A stretch of 11,503 bases of DNA from Spirochaetaceae bacterium (GCA_030643345.1 DAOWMA010000025.1:1-11503), one strand, 5' to 3'; positions 1-7,662 are shown, counted from the first letter of the stretch. Made by a program: numbers and translations. The notes: generated by a model from the letters alone, not told the origin.

Positions 1-662
1 AGGTCCGGAATATCAGTTACGCTGAACTTAAGACTGCGGATTATAGCGGTCGGAGCATCCGGGTCCTCTCCAAAGCGGTAGGAAGCAGAAAAGCCTATAC
101 CAAGGATAAATCCGTCATAATCATTAAGATAACTAAAGGAGTGCAGATATTTAAGATTAGGATGAATATCTATGGACATGTTGTAGGATGGATTCAAGCT
201 TATTCTTGTTCCTGCTTCCAGCATTAGATTTAATGATCCCACAGGACCTTCCTCAGGTAGTAAATCCTTAAAAACAGCCTGGGAAACACCAGCCAGTAGT
301 TCACCGCCTATCTCAAAGTTTTTCTGAAATCTATTGGAATAAGCTGCTCCAAGCTGAACATAGTAGTCATTGTGGTCCCACTTAAGAGGTTCTGTCAGAT
401 CCTGGTTGTCGAAACTCATCATTCCCAGGCGCATCATAGGTTGAAAAATGGGCTTTGACGGGACAGGCCATCTGATATTTGCGGATAGATCAAAAATATT
501 GTAAGTGGAAGCATAGTCGGCAAAGGGAGATAAATTCTGGTATTCAATACCTACAGATAATGGAAATTTGTAATAGTCGTTATAATCCACTGAAGTGTTT
601 TGCGAGAAACAATACACCGAAGTTAATAGAATAAGAGAGAAGAAAAAAGTAGCTTTTCTCAT
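1..662 (-). CDS. Exported, probable outer-membrane beta-barrel protein (N-terminal part)
   Basis: The gene enters from the left edge and starts at the ATG at 662-660, preceded by a GGAGG site at 672-668 with 5 nt spacing. About 220 residues are visible. They begin MRKATFFFSLILLTSVYCFSQ, a typical type I signal peptide with likely cleavage after CFS. The remainder is rich in Tyr, Phe, Gly and Asn with alternating hydrophobic residues (for example GFILGIGFSASYRFGED at about 187-203), as in beta-strands of an outer-membrane barrel. After that segment the text changes character (PTAIIRSLKFSVTDIPD), suggesting a further periplasmic or surface domain beyond the window. There is no stop codon, so the C-terminus is missing. 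It is divergent from the FecR/TPR gene across a 147-bp gap. A possible minus-strand -10 TATAGT lies at 702-697 with only a weak -35. I do not recognise a named family. Confidence 0.8.
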   Translation of the reverse strand, partial: MRKATFFFSLILLTSVYCFSQNTSVDYNDYYKFPLSVGIEYQNLSPFADYASTYNIFDLSANIRWPVPSKPIFQPMMRLGMMSFDNQDLTEPLKWDHNDYYVQLGAAYSNRFQKNFEIGGELLAGVSQAVFKDLLPEEGPVGSLNLMLEAGTRISLNPSYNMSIDIHPNLKYLHSFSYLNDYDGFILGIGFSASYRFGEDPDAPTAIIRSLKFSVTDIPD

Positions 663-809
663 TAAAACCTCCATCTTTAAATCTACTTTTCATCACACTA
701 TAACCCCATTTCCTGATTTTTACCATTTTTTTTCAGGCAATGAACGATATTTCAAATTGCATCTTGATTTATACGGCTTCCGGGTAGATACTATGTAAAG
801 GATATCTAT

Positions 810-1679
810 ATGAAAAGTTCCTTTATTTTTATTCTATTAATTGTATCAGCCTCTTTAGTTACTGCTGATACCGTTGTTGAGTATATTTATGGGATTATCG
901 AAATAAAAAAAGAATCCTCCTGGGTGGAACTTATGCCTGGAGACAGTATCCCCGATGGTTCTGTTTTTCGTGTTGGAGAGAATTCCATAGTTGAATTATC
1001 CGGTGATAAAACTAAATTTTCACTTACAAATCCTGGAATATACAGTATAGATAGCATCGTTCTTAGCAGTTTCCGCAGCCTGAAAGCTAATTCCATGATT
1101 TTTAATACGATAAGGCGATTATTTAGACATTTGCCATCGAGGCAGTCAACTGTTCTTGGAGTCAGAGCAGCTGAAGTTCCTGATAGTGGGTTTACCTGGA
1201 ACAATGATAATTATGCTGAGTATCTGGATGCCGGGAAAGTGCAGTTGGAGCAGGAGAATTATACAGAAGCCGGAATTAGTTTTTCTGATGCTATGGGCAG
1301 TGCCTTTGATGATTTTGAAGAGGAAGAGGCCTTGTTTTATCTTGCCTATGCGGAGGCGTTATCAGGAAATTCATCCGGAGCACTGGGCCTTATTACAAAT
1401 TTTTCTCCGGATCCCGATGCATCCTATTATGAACAGGCAGTTCTCCTTAAGGCAAACCTTCTTGTAGAGAACTTTTCTGCTGATAAAGCAATTTCATGGA
1501 TTGGATCTTATAAAATGCAAAATCTTGATATCACCGGATCTTTAATACTATTGGAAGGTATGGCTAATTTCCAGCTGGGAAAGATAGAGACTGCCAGGGG
1601 GTTGTTCGAACAGGTAATAATGGAAAACACTGGCTCGGAGTCTGCAGAAATAGCATCAGAATATATTGGTTTTATGTAG
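810..1679 (+). CDS. Periplasmic FecR-like domain and TPR-repeat protein
   Basis: A 289-residue protein starting at ATG 810 after an AAAGGAT site (797-803, 6 nt spacing). Residues 1-19 form a signal peptide ending SLVTA, with no lipobox, so a soluble or envelope-associated periplasmic protein is expected. Residues about 20-85 read like a FecR-type beta domain: a short strand repeat, then SWVELMPGDSIPDGSVFRVGENSIVELSG, the usual 'threshold and polarity' pattern of such domains. From about 133 to 285 there are three to four degenerate helix-turn-helix repeats of TPR type (YLDAGKVQLEQENYTEAG, LFYLAYAEALSGNSSGA, LILLEGMANFQLGKIETA). Proteins of this layout usually act as scaffolds in envelope complexes. 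The divergent exported protein next door is a plausible partner, but that is inference. No catalytic residues are visible. Confidence 0.8.
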   Translation: MKSSFIFILLIVSASLVTADTVVEYIYGIIEIKKESSWVELMPGDSIPDGSVFRVGENSIVELSGDKTKFSLTNPGIYSIDSIVLSSFRSLKANSMIFNTIRRLFRHLPSRQSTVLGVRAAEVPDSGFTWNNDNYAEYLDAGKVQLEQENYTEAGISFSDAMGSAFDDFEEEEALFYLAYAEALSGNSSGALGLITNFSPDPDASYYEQAVLLKANLLVENFSADKAISWIGSYKMQNLDITGSLILLEGMANFQLGKIETARGLFEQVIMENTGSESAEIASEYIGFM

Positions 1680-1756
1680 TTTTCTAAGTACTTGTATTAG
1701 GATGGAACTAGGTATAGCAGGAATAAGGTTTATAAAAAAACCAATAAAAAAAGAGC

Positions 1757-1785
1757 TTGAAATGATTTTCTGCATCGATTATTAT
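1757..1785 (+). promoter_or_regulatory. Candidate sigma-70-type promoter for the TRL-like lipoprotein
   Basis: TTGAAA at 1757-1762 and TATTAT at 1780-1785 are separated by 17 bp. The expected start of transcription is near 1792, leaving a leader of about 25 nt that carries the GGAGG site. The position directly upstream of a well-formed gene supports it. It is a consensus match only. Confidence 0.45.
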
Positions 1786-1816
1786 ATACTCCAGGTAAAA
1801 TCAAACGGAGGAAATT

Positions 1817-2101
1817 ATGAAAACAGTTTTAAAGGTGCTTGTGCTTATGGTAGTTTTAGGTGCTCTCTTTTCTTGTGCCAGTCTAAATGTACCTGTAGCA
1901 GCGACATCGAATGAAATGGGAGTTCTGGTAGGACAATCCAGCGGAATAATTTGGCTGGGTATTATTGGTAGCGTCGACGCAGGTATAAAAGAAGCCGCTC
2001 AGGATGGAAAGATTTTACATATTTCTACTGTGGATTTTGAATACAAACAAATATTTCTTGGTCTTGGTACAAAATTTACCTGTACTGTAACCGGTAAGTA
2101 A
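1817..2101 (+). CDS. TRL-like family lipoprotein
   Basis: A 94-residue protein with ATG 1817, preceded by GGAGG at 1807-1811 (5 nt spacing). The N-terminus is a lipoprotein signal peptide with the lipobox LFSC, giving Cys20 as the lipidated residue. The mature part matches the TRL-like family layout: a Gly/Ser-rich opening (GVLVGQSSG), then IIWLGIIGSVDAGIKEAAQDGKI, then a Val/Phe-rich strand region ending near TCTVTGK. Family members are small envelope lipoproteins of unknown function, often found in multiple copies or beside tRNA loci; no tRNA is seen here. It has its own likely promoter and is followed by an intrinsic terminator, so it is probably expressed as a single-gene unit. The usual length of this family is about 90-110 residues, so it appears intact. 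Confidence 0.8.
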   Translation: MKTVLKVLVLMVVLGALFSCASLNVPVAATSNEMGVLVGQSSGIIWLGIIGSVDAGIKEAAQDGKILHISTVDFEYKQIFLGLGTKFTCTVTGK

Positions 2102-2113
2102 AAGTAAGATTAT

Positions 2114-2142
2114 AAAGAACTGTCTTATAGCGGTTCTTTTTT
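2114..2142 (+). terminator. Rho-independent terminator after the TRL-like gene
   Basis: AAAGAACTG (2114-2122) pairs with CGGTTCTTT (2131-2139) to form a 9-bp stem with one G-T wobble and an 8-nt loop. The right arm runs into a T tract ending at 2142. It begins 12 bp after the TRL stop codon. It ends only 7 bp before the ATG of the next gene, so it also occupies that gene's leader. Confidence 0.75.
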
Positions 2143-2149
2143 AGTTAAA

Positions 2150-2689
2150 ATGCGTTATTTTAGGTTATTTACAATCCTTATAATTTGTTTTTTATTCTTT
2201 GCTTGTGTGTCTACTGATGATGGAGTAGATCTGTTTTTTATGGGGGAAGATGCTGTCCAGTATTTTTTCCCTTCCAGGGAGTGGAACTCCTCAATAGAAG
2301 GATTATATCTGGAAGCCGATTGGCTTTACAGAACCTATTCTCTGGACAGAGAAGAAGAAGCACGCACTATTCTTAATTTTTCTCTATATTCAATGACTAA
2401 TTTATATCGAACTGTACCGGATGGGATCCAATTATCAGCTGGTCAGGTAGAGATATTTGTGCCGTCAAAGCAGATTTCCCTTGTATATCTTGATCGAGGG
2501 AAAACACGATATTCTTCCTGGCTGTTTTCCAGCGATGTAGAGAAATTGATGGCAGCAGCTTCAGAAAGTATGGTTGTGATATTGGCGATGGATAAAGATA
2601 TCATATTTGAGTCTTCTCCTGAATTTATCCCGCAAATTGAATATTTTCAGGAGGTATTGCTAGGGATACCCTCGGATGAAAGAAATTAG
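2150..2689 (+). CDS. Predicted lipoprotein of unknown function
   Basis: A 179-residue protein starting at ATG 2150. The first 19 residues (MRYFRLFTILIICFLFFAC) form a lipoprotein signal peptide, with Cys19 as the likely lipid anchor. The mature part is mostly mixed alpha/beta with acidic character and no repeats; I recognise no family. A helical stretch around 44-85 (EGLYLEADWLYRTYS through TILNFSLYSMTN) is followed by strand-like segments (QVEIFVPSKQISLVYLDRGKTRYSSWLFSS). The start was chosen because it alone gives a complete signal peptide. However, no Shine-Dalgarno sequence is present: the preceding bases are the T tract of the upstream terminator and AGTTAAA. Expression may depend on read-through from the TRL gene or on another promoter. 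It ends 97 bp before the Lrp-type gene. Confidence 0.7.
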   Translation: MRYFRLFTILIICFLFFACVSTDDGVDLFFMGEDAVQYFFPSREWNSSIEGLYLEADWLYRTYSLDREEEARTILNFSLYSMTNLYRTVPDGIQLSAGQVEIFVPSKQISLVYLDRGKTRYSSWLFSSDVEKLMAAASESMVVILAMDKDIIFESSPEFIPQIEYFQEVLLGIPSDERN

Positions 2690-2725
2690 AGTTATTTGTG
2701 GAATCATAAGTATAAGAATAATTAA

Positions 2726-2754
2726 TTGACAAATAGATAATAAAGGGGTAGGCT
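2726..2754 (+). promoter_or_regulatory. Weak candidate promoter for the Lrp/AsnC-type regulator
   Basis: A perfect TTGACA lies at 2726-2731. With a 17-bp spacer the -10 would be TAGGCT (2749-2754), which keeps only the conserved T, A and final T. The start of transcription would be near 2761, about 25 nt before the gene. The -35 is convincing and the -10 is not. Confidence 0.3.
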
Positions 2755-2786
2755 CTTTACATATAACAGTATTACGGAGAGTTTTG

Positions 2787-3239
2787 TTGATAAAAATTGA
2801 TGACACTAATCTATCTATAATAAAATTGCTTAGAGAAGGACGCAAATCCTACAAGGTTATGGCAGAAGAACTCTCTTTAACTGAGAATACAGTAAGATCA
2901 AGAGTAAATAAGCTGATCGCTGAAAATGTTCTAAAGATTACCGGTTTAATCGATCCAGGGGCCCTTCCCGGGCATCAGGTAATTATTGTTGCTTTGAAGC
3001 TTGATACAGTCGAATTAAAAGAAAAAGCGGTAGAACTCAGTCAGTTAAAGGGCGTGGTTTCTGCCAGTATTACAAATGGGAGATATGATTGTTTTCTATA
3101 TATTCTTTTAAGTGATGAACAGGGATTTGGTCTGTCCGAGTTTTTGGATGGTGAACTTTCCAGGGTCGCCGGAATCAAAGATTATGAAACTTTTGTAGTC
3201 TACAAAAGTGTAAATTTGAAAATTCCATATATTATTTGA
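2787..3239 (+). CDS. Lrp/AsnC family transcriptional regulator
   Basis: A protein of about 150 residues. Two consecutive TTG codons (2784 and 2787) could start it. The GGAG at 2776-2779 lies 7 nt from the second and 4 nt from the first, so 2787 is preferred; there is no suitable ATG. Residues about 3-60 form an AsnC-type winged helix-turn-helix (IDDTNLSIIKLLREGRKSYK, then LSLTENTVRSRVNKLIAENV as recognition helix and wing). Residues about 65-148 form the RAM/AsnC ligand-binding domain (VIIVALKLDT, GVVSASITNGRYDCFLYILL, ESY-like ending KDYETFVVYKSVNLK). Family members assemble as dimers to octamers and often respond to amino acids or related small molecules. The gene converges on the acyl-CoA dehydratase activase with 36 bp between stops, so co-transcription is excluded; a regulatory link is possible but unproven. 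Confidence 0.88.
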   Translation: MIKIDDTNLSIIKLLREGRKSYKVMAEELSLTENTVRSRVNKLIAENVLKITGLIDPGALPGHQVIIVALKLDTVELKEKAVELSQLKGVVSASITNGRYDCFLYILLSDEQGFGLSEFLDGELSRVAGIKDYETFVVYKSVNLKIPYII

Positions 3240-3275
3240 TCTTCAGTTCTCCATTCAATATCCTCTGGTTCTACC

Positions 3276-4454
3276 TTATAATTTCTGTGATACTTCCTCT
3301 TTAACTTCAATCTGATCCTCTAATGGCTCAGTATCCAACCCTTCAATCAGATCTGAGATTTCCGGGGTATCCCTGAACCTTAGAACATTAACAGTAAAGA
3401 TATTAAGCTTGCTGATAAGGTTTGGCGGTAAGGGGTTCCCATCAATCTCAACTGAAATAATTGGATATTTTCTATCCCTGGCCCATGGAGTATACAGACC
3501 CTCTATTACACGACCAATAAGACAGGCAAATGGAGCTATATTCACTACTCCTGAATATCCGTGTTCCATAGCTGTCGCAGCAACACCGGTAGAAACAGCA
3601 ATTTCCGAATTAAGTTCGTGATTAACAAAGTGTTTAGATGTGTTGTTCATAATAATATCCATATTATGTGGAGTTTCCGGTATAAGGTTAGCCTCTTTCA
3701 GGGACCCTGTTACCATATTTTCTACACGGTGTTTCCATATCTTTTCTATTTTAAGTATAAGAAGCTGTCGACTTTCTTTGGAAAAAGGTCTTTTCCAGCG
3801 TGGAAGAAGGTTTAAGCGTTTTGTAAGATCATATTTTCTAACAAAATCCGTATAATGAATCCATTCCCCAATACCGGATACCTTTGCAATTATCCCCTTC
3901 CTGCTGAATAGGTCTACAAGTTCATCCACTGCAAAATCGTCCCTTCTTACATAAATTTCACCGACAATGAGAATTTTAGGGGTATCTTCCATTTTTCGTT
4001 TAAGAGGAATCCTGCTGATCTCTTTAGCAATATTCTTTAGTACAGGCCCTGCATTTTTGAATCCGTTTTCTGCCTCTCCCAGAAGTTTCTGCCATTGCAC
4101 TCTGTATTTCTTTATTGCTGTATCAGGGTCCAGGGCACAGGCTCTCAGGGTATTTTGAATATCTTTCATGTAATCAGCTATTACAGCGCTTCTCCAGAGG
4201 GTTTTAGAGAAGCCTGGTCCCAATTCTGTATAGGAGTTATCAGCACTAAGAGTAAAAACAACTACATTTTCCAGACCCAGGTCTCTAAATAGATTTTCAT
4301 AGAACACGAAGTACTGTCCTGTTCTGCACGGACCGGTTGTAATGGGGATAAAAAGCATATAGATTTCATCTTTTCTATATTTTTCAGAAGCAAAATACTT
4401 AAGAGCACTCCCGAGTACAAGGTGGGAGGGGACACATTCTTTACCGGAAGTATA
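3276..4454 (-). CDS. Acyl-CoA dehydratase activase-type protein, C-terminal part (out of frame)
   Basis: This reading frame carries the last 392 residues of the long activase. In frame from 4454 it reads YTSGKECVPSHLVLGSALKY, then MLFIPITTGPCRTGQYFVFY, both highly typical of the end of the DUF2229/HgdB-like region. The first internal ATG is at 4358, which drops the YTSGKEC motif. Conserved Cys residues fall at reconstructed positions 1056 (KEC) and 1092 (GPC). Further on are ILIVGEIYVRRDDF, a loop-helix segment, VVNIAPFACLIGRVIEG and ISVEIDGNPLPPNLISKLNIF, all typical of the C-terminal domain of these activase-fusion proteins. There is no ribosome-binding site of its own in front of 4358, and the sequence is continuous with the preceding gene in the -1 frame. 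It is therefore the severed tail of that gene and not an independent one. The stop is TAA at 3278-3276. Confidence 0.88.
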   Translation of the reverse strand, partial: YTSGKECVPSHLVLGSALKYFASEKYRKDEIYMLFIPITTGPCRTGQYFVFYENLFRDLGLENVVVFTLSADNSYTELGPGFSKTLWRSAVIADYMKDIQNTLRACALDPDTAIKKYRVQWQKLLGEAENGFKNAGPVLKNIAKEISRIPLKRKMEDTPKILIVGEIYVRRDDFAVDELVDLFSRKGIIAKVSGIGEWIHYTDFVRKYDLTKRLNLLPRWKRPFSKESRQLLILKIEKIWKHRVENMVTGSLKEANLIPETPHNMDIIMNNTSKHFVNHELNSEIAVSTGVAATAMEHGYSGVVNIAPFACLIGRVIEGLYTPWARDRKYPIISVEIDGNPLPPNLISKLNIFTVNVLRFRDTPEISDLIEGLDTEPLEDQIEVKEEVSQKL

Positions 4455-7400
4455 CTTCTGGCAATATGCAGGGTTTCCCTGTCTGCAACATCAAGAACTT
4501 CGGCTTTGTATCCCAATGCCTGTATTGACGCGGCCATCATCTGGGCAGAAAGATCTCCCATATTGGAAAGCAGTAGTTTAATTCTTGGATTGTTTCTTAC
4601 TTTTATTTTTTTATCATTTATAGAATCGTAAATATGAATTTCATCATCACGATTATTTACAAATTTAAGACCATTGTCGTATCGTTTTTCTTCAAGTTCA
4701 TCTTTTTTAGATTTATAACCTTCAATAATATCAAGGAATGCTTCCACTCTTGTATCAATTCCGGCATCCGCAGAATGACTGTCAAATTCAAGAATTAAAA
4801 AAGGTTTTACTCCCATAATCCATTTTACATAATGGAGCAGAAAGGAATCCGGAGCACAGGAGAAGTTGGTAATCCATGTAACGTATATATTGGGTTCATC
4901 TTTCAATAAAGTCGCAGCTTTTATATCCTGCTGGCCATAGTACCAATACATGTTTTCAAAAATTTCACTTCCTTCAAAAGGTAGAATATCAAATGGAATT
5001 ACTGAATAACCCCTGCTTGTAAACTTCCGTGGAATCCCCATGTTGGCTTCTCTTGTGAAAGCATTATACGGTCTTCCCAGAAGTGCAATAACGGATCTTT
5101 CCGCCTTTTTTGCATCATCTAATGCCTTTATCCCCATTTCTGATGCTTTTTTGAAGTATTCACTCTGCTTTTCATAGGCAATATTAAATGCATATTCAAT
5201 ATCTGCTGCAGATATACACAGTTGTTCACCCATTTGTACAAAGAATTCCAGGGCTTTTGCTTTTCCAAACTTAAAGGAAACTATAAGAGTAAGGATTCTG
5301 TTTTCCGGAATGTCCGGGAAAGCCTTTTTAATATAGTAGGGGAGTGATTGAGTTATTGGACAGAAATTTGCATGTACATCTTTCTCATAACTTTTCAAAT
5401 CTCTAAAATGGGGGACAAAGATATAGTCACAACCTTTATTCCAAATATCCTGAACGGCCCCATGGGCAATTTCTGCCGGAAAACAGTAGGAGCTTTCTAC
5501 CCGGGCAACACCTTCGTGTTCAATGGTATCTGAAAGCACAGTTTCTATACCAAGACTATGGAAGAACCATGAGTAAAGAGGGTACATTGTGTGTACGGAG
5601 AATGCTCTTGGAATACCAACTGTAAAGTTATACTTAGGAACAAAATCCTTTTTATCCGGTGCACACTCTATAAATAACAGATCTGATCTTTTCTGAACAT
5701 AATCAAATACTTCTATCGAAGGACCAGGTTTGTTTTTTGTATTAGTATACTTACTGCATCTTCCCCCAAACATATATCTATGACTATTGACATTAAGAAT
5801 TTGTATCGGGCAGAAGTTTTCGCATGATTTACATGTAAAGACTTTCTCATAAAATATCTTTCGGGAAATAAGAGCATCCAGAGAAAAGCTTGATTTTTCC
5901 AGCAGCCCTGTATTAAATTTTTCCTTTGCCAGAAGACCAACACCAAATGCTCCCATCAGCTCCGGGGACGGTGGCACAAGAATCTGTTTATCTAACATCA
6001 TAGCAAATGCCAGGGGAACAGCCTTGTTTTTTGCAACTCCCCCCTGAAGGAATATCTTTTTTCCAAGAGTTCTGTTACCAACTACTCTGTTAAGGTAGTT
6101 AGATACGATTGAGGTAACAATACCACCTGTAATGCTTTCTCTGCTTGCTCCCTGTTGAATTGCTTTTCTAATATCAGAATTAATAAACGCCGAACAATGC
6201 TCTCCGAATTTTAAAGCGCTTTCTGAAGAGAGGGCAATGTCCGCAATCTCGAAAGCATGCTGTATATTCAGGTCTCCATGGGCAGACTCTTCCAAAAATG
6301 AACCTGTCCCTGCTGAACATGCTTCATTCATGGCATAATCAATGGGTACCTTGTTTTTTAACAGAACGTATTTGGCATCCTGTCCTCCTATTTCAAATAT
6401 AGTATCCACTTCCGGATCAAAAAAGGTTGTACCCACTGAATGGGCAATTATTTCATTATAAACTCCGGGGCTTTCAACAAATACTCCCAGGATCTCTCTG
6501 GATGAACCGGTTGTCGAAGCCAGGCTGATATTAATGTTTCCATCACCAATATCTTCCTTAATTTTTTTCTTAATTTCAATCAGGCAGGTTTTAAGAGATT
6601 GAATAGGATCTCCATGTGTTCTTTCGTAGTGAGTCGCCACAATTTCATCTGTTACTATATCTATAAGACATACTTTTGTAGTTGTAGATCCGCCGTCAAT
6701 ACCTAATATATACTCATGATCTTCCTGTACTTTTTCTGTGGAAGAATCAAAGTAGGTTACCAAATCGCTTGACTTTTTAAGGTCATCATAGCTGTCGAAG
6801 CTAATTTTGTTAATCTTCATCAGATCACTTACAGGGGGCATTATACTCCCTGAATCTCCGGCAAGAATTGCTGCTCCAAAAGCTTCAAAATAAGGAGCTT
6901 CTTTTGGAATCACAAAATTAATATCCGGAGCCTTTTCTCTGATAAACCTTCTAATATGTCTGTTTTTAGTGGTTCCTCCTGTTAAGAGTACTTTCCCATT
7001 TCTTATTTTTGCCTGTTTTAGGAAGTCAATTACCTTTGTGGCCATTACATCGCTTAATGAAACAACGATATCTTCTTTACTTGCCTCATTTTTATTTAAT
7101 TTATGGGTGCAGTCACTCTTCATAAAAACGGAACATCTGGCAGAAAGGGAATACACCGTACTTGAATCCGGAACAAACTCTACATCTTTCAGGGTCATAT
7201 TCATTCTTCCCAGCTGCTGTTTAAAAAACTCACCTGTGCCTGAAGCACATTTACTTCCGGAAAAATTATTAACAATTTTGTTTTCGCTGTTTATTGTATA
7301 AACAATAAGATCTTCTCCACCCATGGTTACAACTGCATCAACATTTTCATTTATCTGATCCAGAGCAGCTTCTATACATAGAGGTTCAATAACATTATTC

Positions 7401-7600
7401 AGATTGAAGAGAAATCTTCCCTCTGTTCCTGTTACAAGGGTTTTAATAGTTTCAGGCAGATCATGTAAGCCAAGAATTTGTTCTACAGCTGCATAAAAAT
7501 TACCTTCATGGAGAATGACTTCACTCCATTTTTCTATGGAGTCCTCCAGAAGTACTATTTTTAAACTTGATGAACCAATATTTATTCCAAGGCTTTGCAT
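4262..7600 (-). CDS. Acyl-CoA dehydratase activase-type protein with two BcrAD/BadFG domains, N-terminal part
   Basis: The start is ATG 7600 (MQSLGINIGSSSLK), with GAGG at 7609-7606 and 5 nt spacing. An upstream in-frame ATG at 7636 would add 12 residues encoded by an inverted repeat and is rejected. Domain 1 (about 4-250) and domain 2 (about 296-560) are ASKHA-fold ATPases. They have phosphate loops GINIGSSSLK and GIDGGSTTTK, and cluster-binding loops CASGTGEF (Cys118) and CSAGTGSF (Cys428), where the [4Fe-4S] cluster of activases is bound between subunits. A Cys motif CKSCENFC follows (590, 593, 597). Then comes the HgdB-like/DUF2229 region (GIPRAFS at 661, SYCFPAE at 704, GRPYN at 842). 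In known systems such activases pass electrons to 2-hydroxyacyl-CoA dehydratases or benzoyl-CoA reductases using ATP; the role of the long fused form is not established. True family sequence ends near codon 1049 (about 4454). The last 63 residues to 4262 are out of frame. With the tail restored the protein is 1,441 residues, normal for this family. Confidence 0.9.
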   Translation of the reverse strand: MQSLGINIGSSSLKIVLLEDSIEKWSEVILHEGNFYAAVEQILGLHDLPETIKTLVTGTEGRFLFNLNNVIEPLCIEAALDQINENVDAVVTMGGEDLIVYTINSENKIVNNFSGSKCASGTGEFFKQQLGRMNMTLKDVEFVPDSSTVYSLSARCSVFMKSDCTHKLNKNEASKEDIVVSLSDVMATKVIDFLKQAKIRNGKVLLTGGTTKNRHIRRFIREKAPDINFVIPKEAPYFEAFGAAILAGDSGSIMPPVSDLMKINKISFDSYDDLKKSSDLVTYFDSSTEKVQEDHEYILGIDGGSTTTKVCLIDIVTDEIVATHYERTHGDPIQSLKTCLIEIKKKIKEDIGDGNINISLASTTGSSREILGVFVESPGVYNEIIAHSVGTTFFDPEVDTIFEIGGQDAKYVLLKNKVPIDYAMNEACSAGTGSFLEESAHGDLNIQHAFEIADIALSSESALKFGEHCSAFINSDIRKAIQQGASRESITGGIVTSIVSNYLNRVVGNRTLGKKIFLQGGVAKNKAVPLAFAMMLDKQILVPPSPELMGAFGVGLLAKEKFNTGLLEKSSFSLDALISRKIFYEKVFTCKSCENFCPIQILNVNSHRYMFGGRCSKYTNTKNKPGPSIEVFDYVQKRSDLLFIECAPDKKDFVPKYNFTVGIPRAFSVHTMYPLYSWFFHSLGIETVLSDTIEHEGVARVESSYCFPAEIAHGAVQDIWNKGCDYIFVPHFRDLKSYEKDVHANFCPITQSLPYYIKKAFPDIPENRILTLIVSFKFGKAKALEFFVQMGEQLCISAADIEYAFNIAYEKQSEYFKKASEMGIKALDDAKKAERSVIALLGRPYNAFTREANMGIPRKFTSRGYSVIPFDILPFEGSEIFENMYWYYGQQDIKAATLLKDEPNIYVTWITNFSCAPDSFLLHYVKWIMGVKPFLILEFDSHSADAGIDTRVEAFLDIIEGYKSKKDELEEKRYDNGLKFVNNRDDEIHIYDSINDKKIKVRNNPRIKLLLSNMGDLSAQMMAASIQALGYKAEVLDVADRETLHIARSILPVKNVSPPTLYSGVLLSILLLKNIEKMKSICFLSPLQPVRAEQDSTSCSMKIYLETWVWKM
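4452..4457 (-). other. Frameshift (one base missing) in the activase gene
   Basis: The minus strand reads GCC AGA AGT ATA CTT in the upstream frame. Family sequence resumes as TAT ACT TCC GGT (YTSG) beginning at 4454, one base earlier in phase. Adding a single T (AGT TAT ACT) would join HIARS directly to YTSGKEC. No slippery heptamer is present, so programmed frameshifting is unlikely. Confidence 0.85.
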
Positions 7601-7615
7601 AATGACCTCATAGAA

Positions 7616-7640
7616 ATACATGATAAAAAATATCATGTAT
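7616..7640. promoter_or_regulatory. Perfect inverted repeat upstream of the activase gene, candidate operator
   Basis: ATACATGATA (7616-7625) and TATCATGTAT (7631-7640) are exact reverse complements separated by five A/T bases. The repeat sits 6 bp upstream of the Shine-Dalgarno site. It overlaps a TATACA sequence (7641-7636 on the minus strand) that could serve as a -10. No T tract follows in the direction of the gene, so it is not a terminator. It could be a binding site for a dimeric regulator or an RNA hairpin in the leader. Confidence 0.5.
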
Positions 7641-7662
7641 AAAATTTTGATAAATTTCCTTA

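Noticed and set aside
595..798. Plus-strand ORF of 67 codons
   Set aside because: It overlaps the start and signal peptide of the minus-strand exported protein, has no ribosome-binding site and shows no protein-like pattern.
1725..1742. GGTTT/AAACC hairpin after the FecR/TPR gene as a terminator
   Set aside because: The stem is only 5 bp, all but two pairs are A-T, and it is followed by A-rich sequence and not a T tract.
3240..3275. Bidirectional terminator between the Lrp-type gene and the activase
   Set aside because: The 36-bp convergent gap has no stem longer than 3-4 bp and no T tract.
3276..4358. A free-standing gene starting at ATG 4358
   Set aside because: No ribosome-binding site is present. 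The in-frame sequence upstream to 4454 continues the same family motif, so it is the tail of the frameshifted activase.
4445..4462. Programmed -1 ribosomal frameshift in the activase
   Set aside because: The site AGAAGTATACTT has no slippery heptamer, and I see no obvious downstream stem or pseudoknot.
7601..7636. Upstream ATG at 7636 as start of the activase
   Set aside because: It adds 12 residues encoded largely by the inverted repeat. The ATG at 7600 has a proper GAGG site and begins with the expected GINIGSSS strand.
7616..7640. Inverted repeat as a terminator for uup or the activase
   Set aside because: It lies inside the leader of the activase and lacks a following T tract in the direction of transcription.
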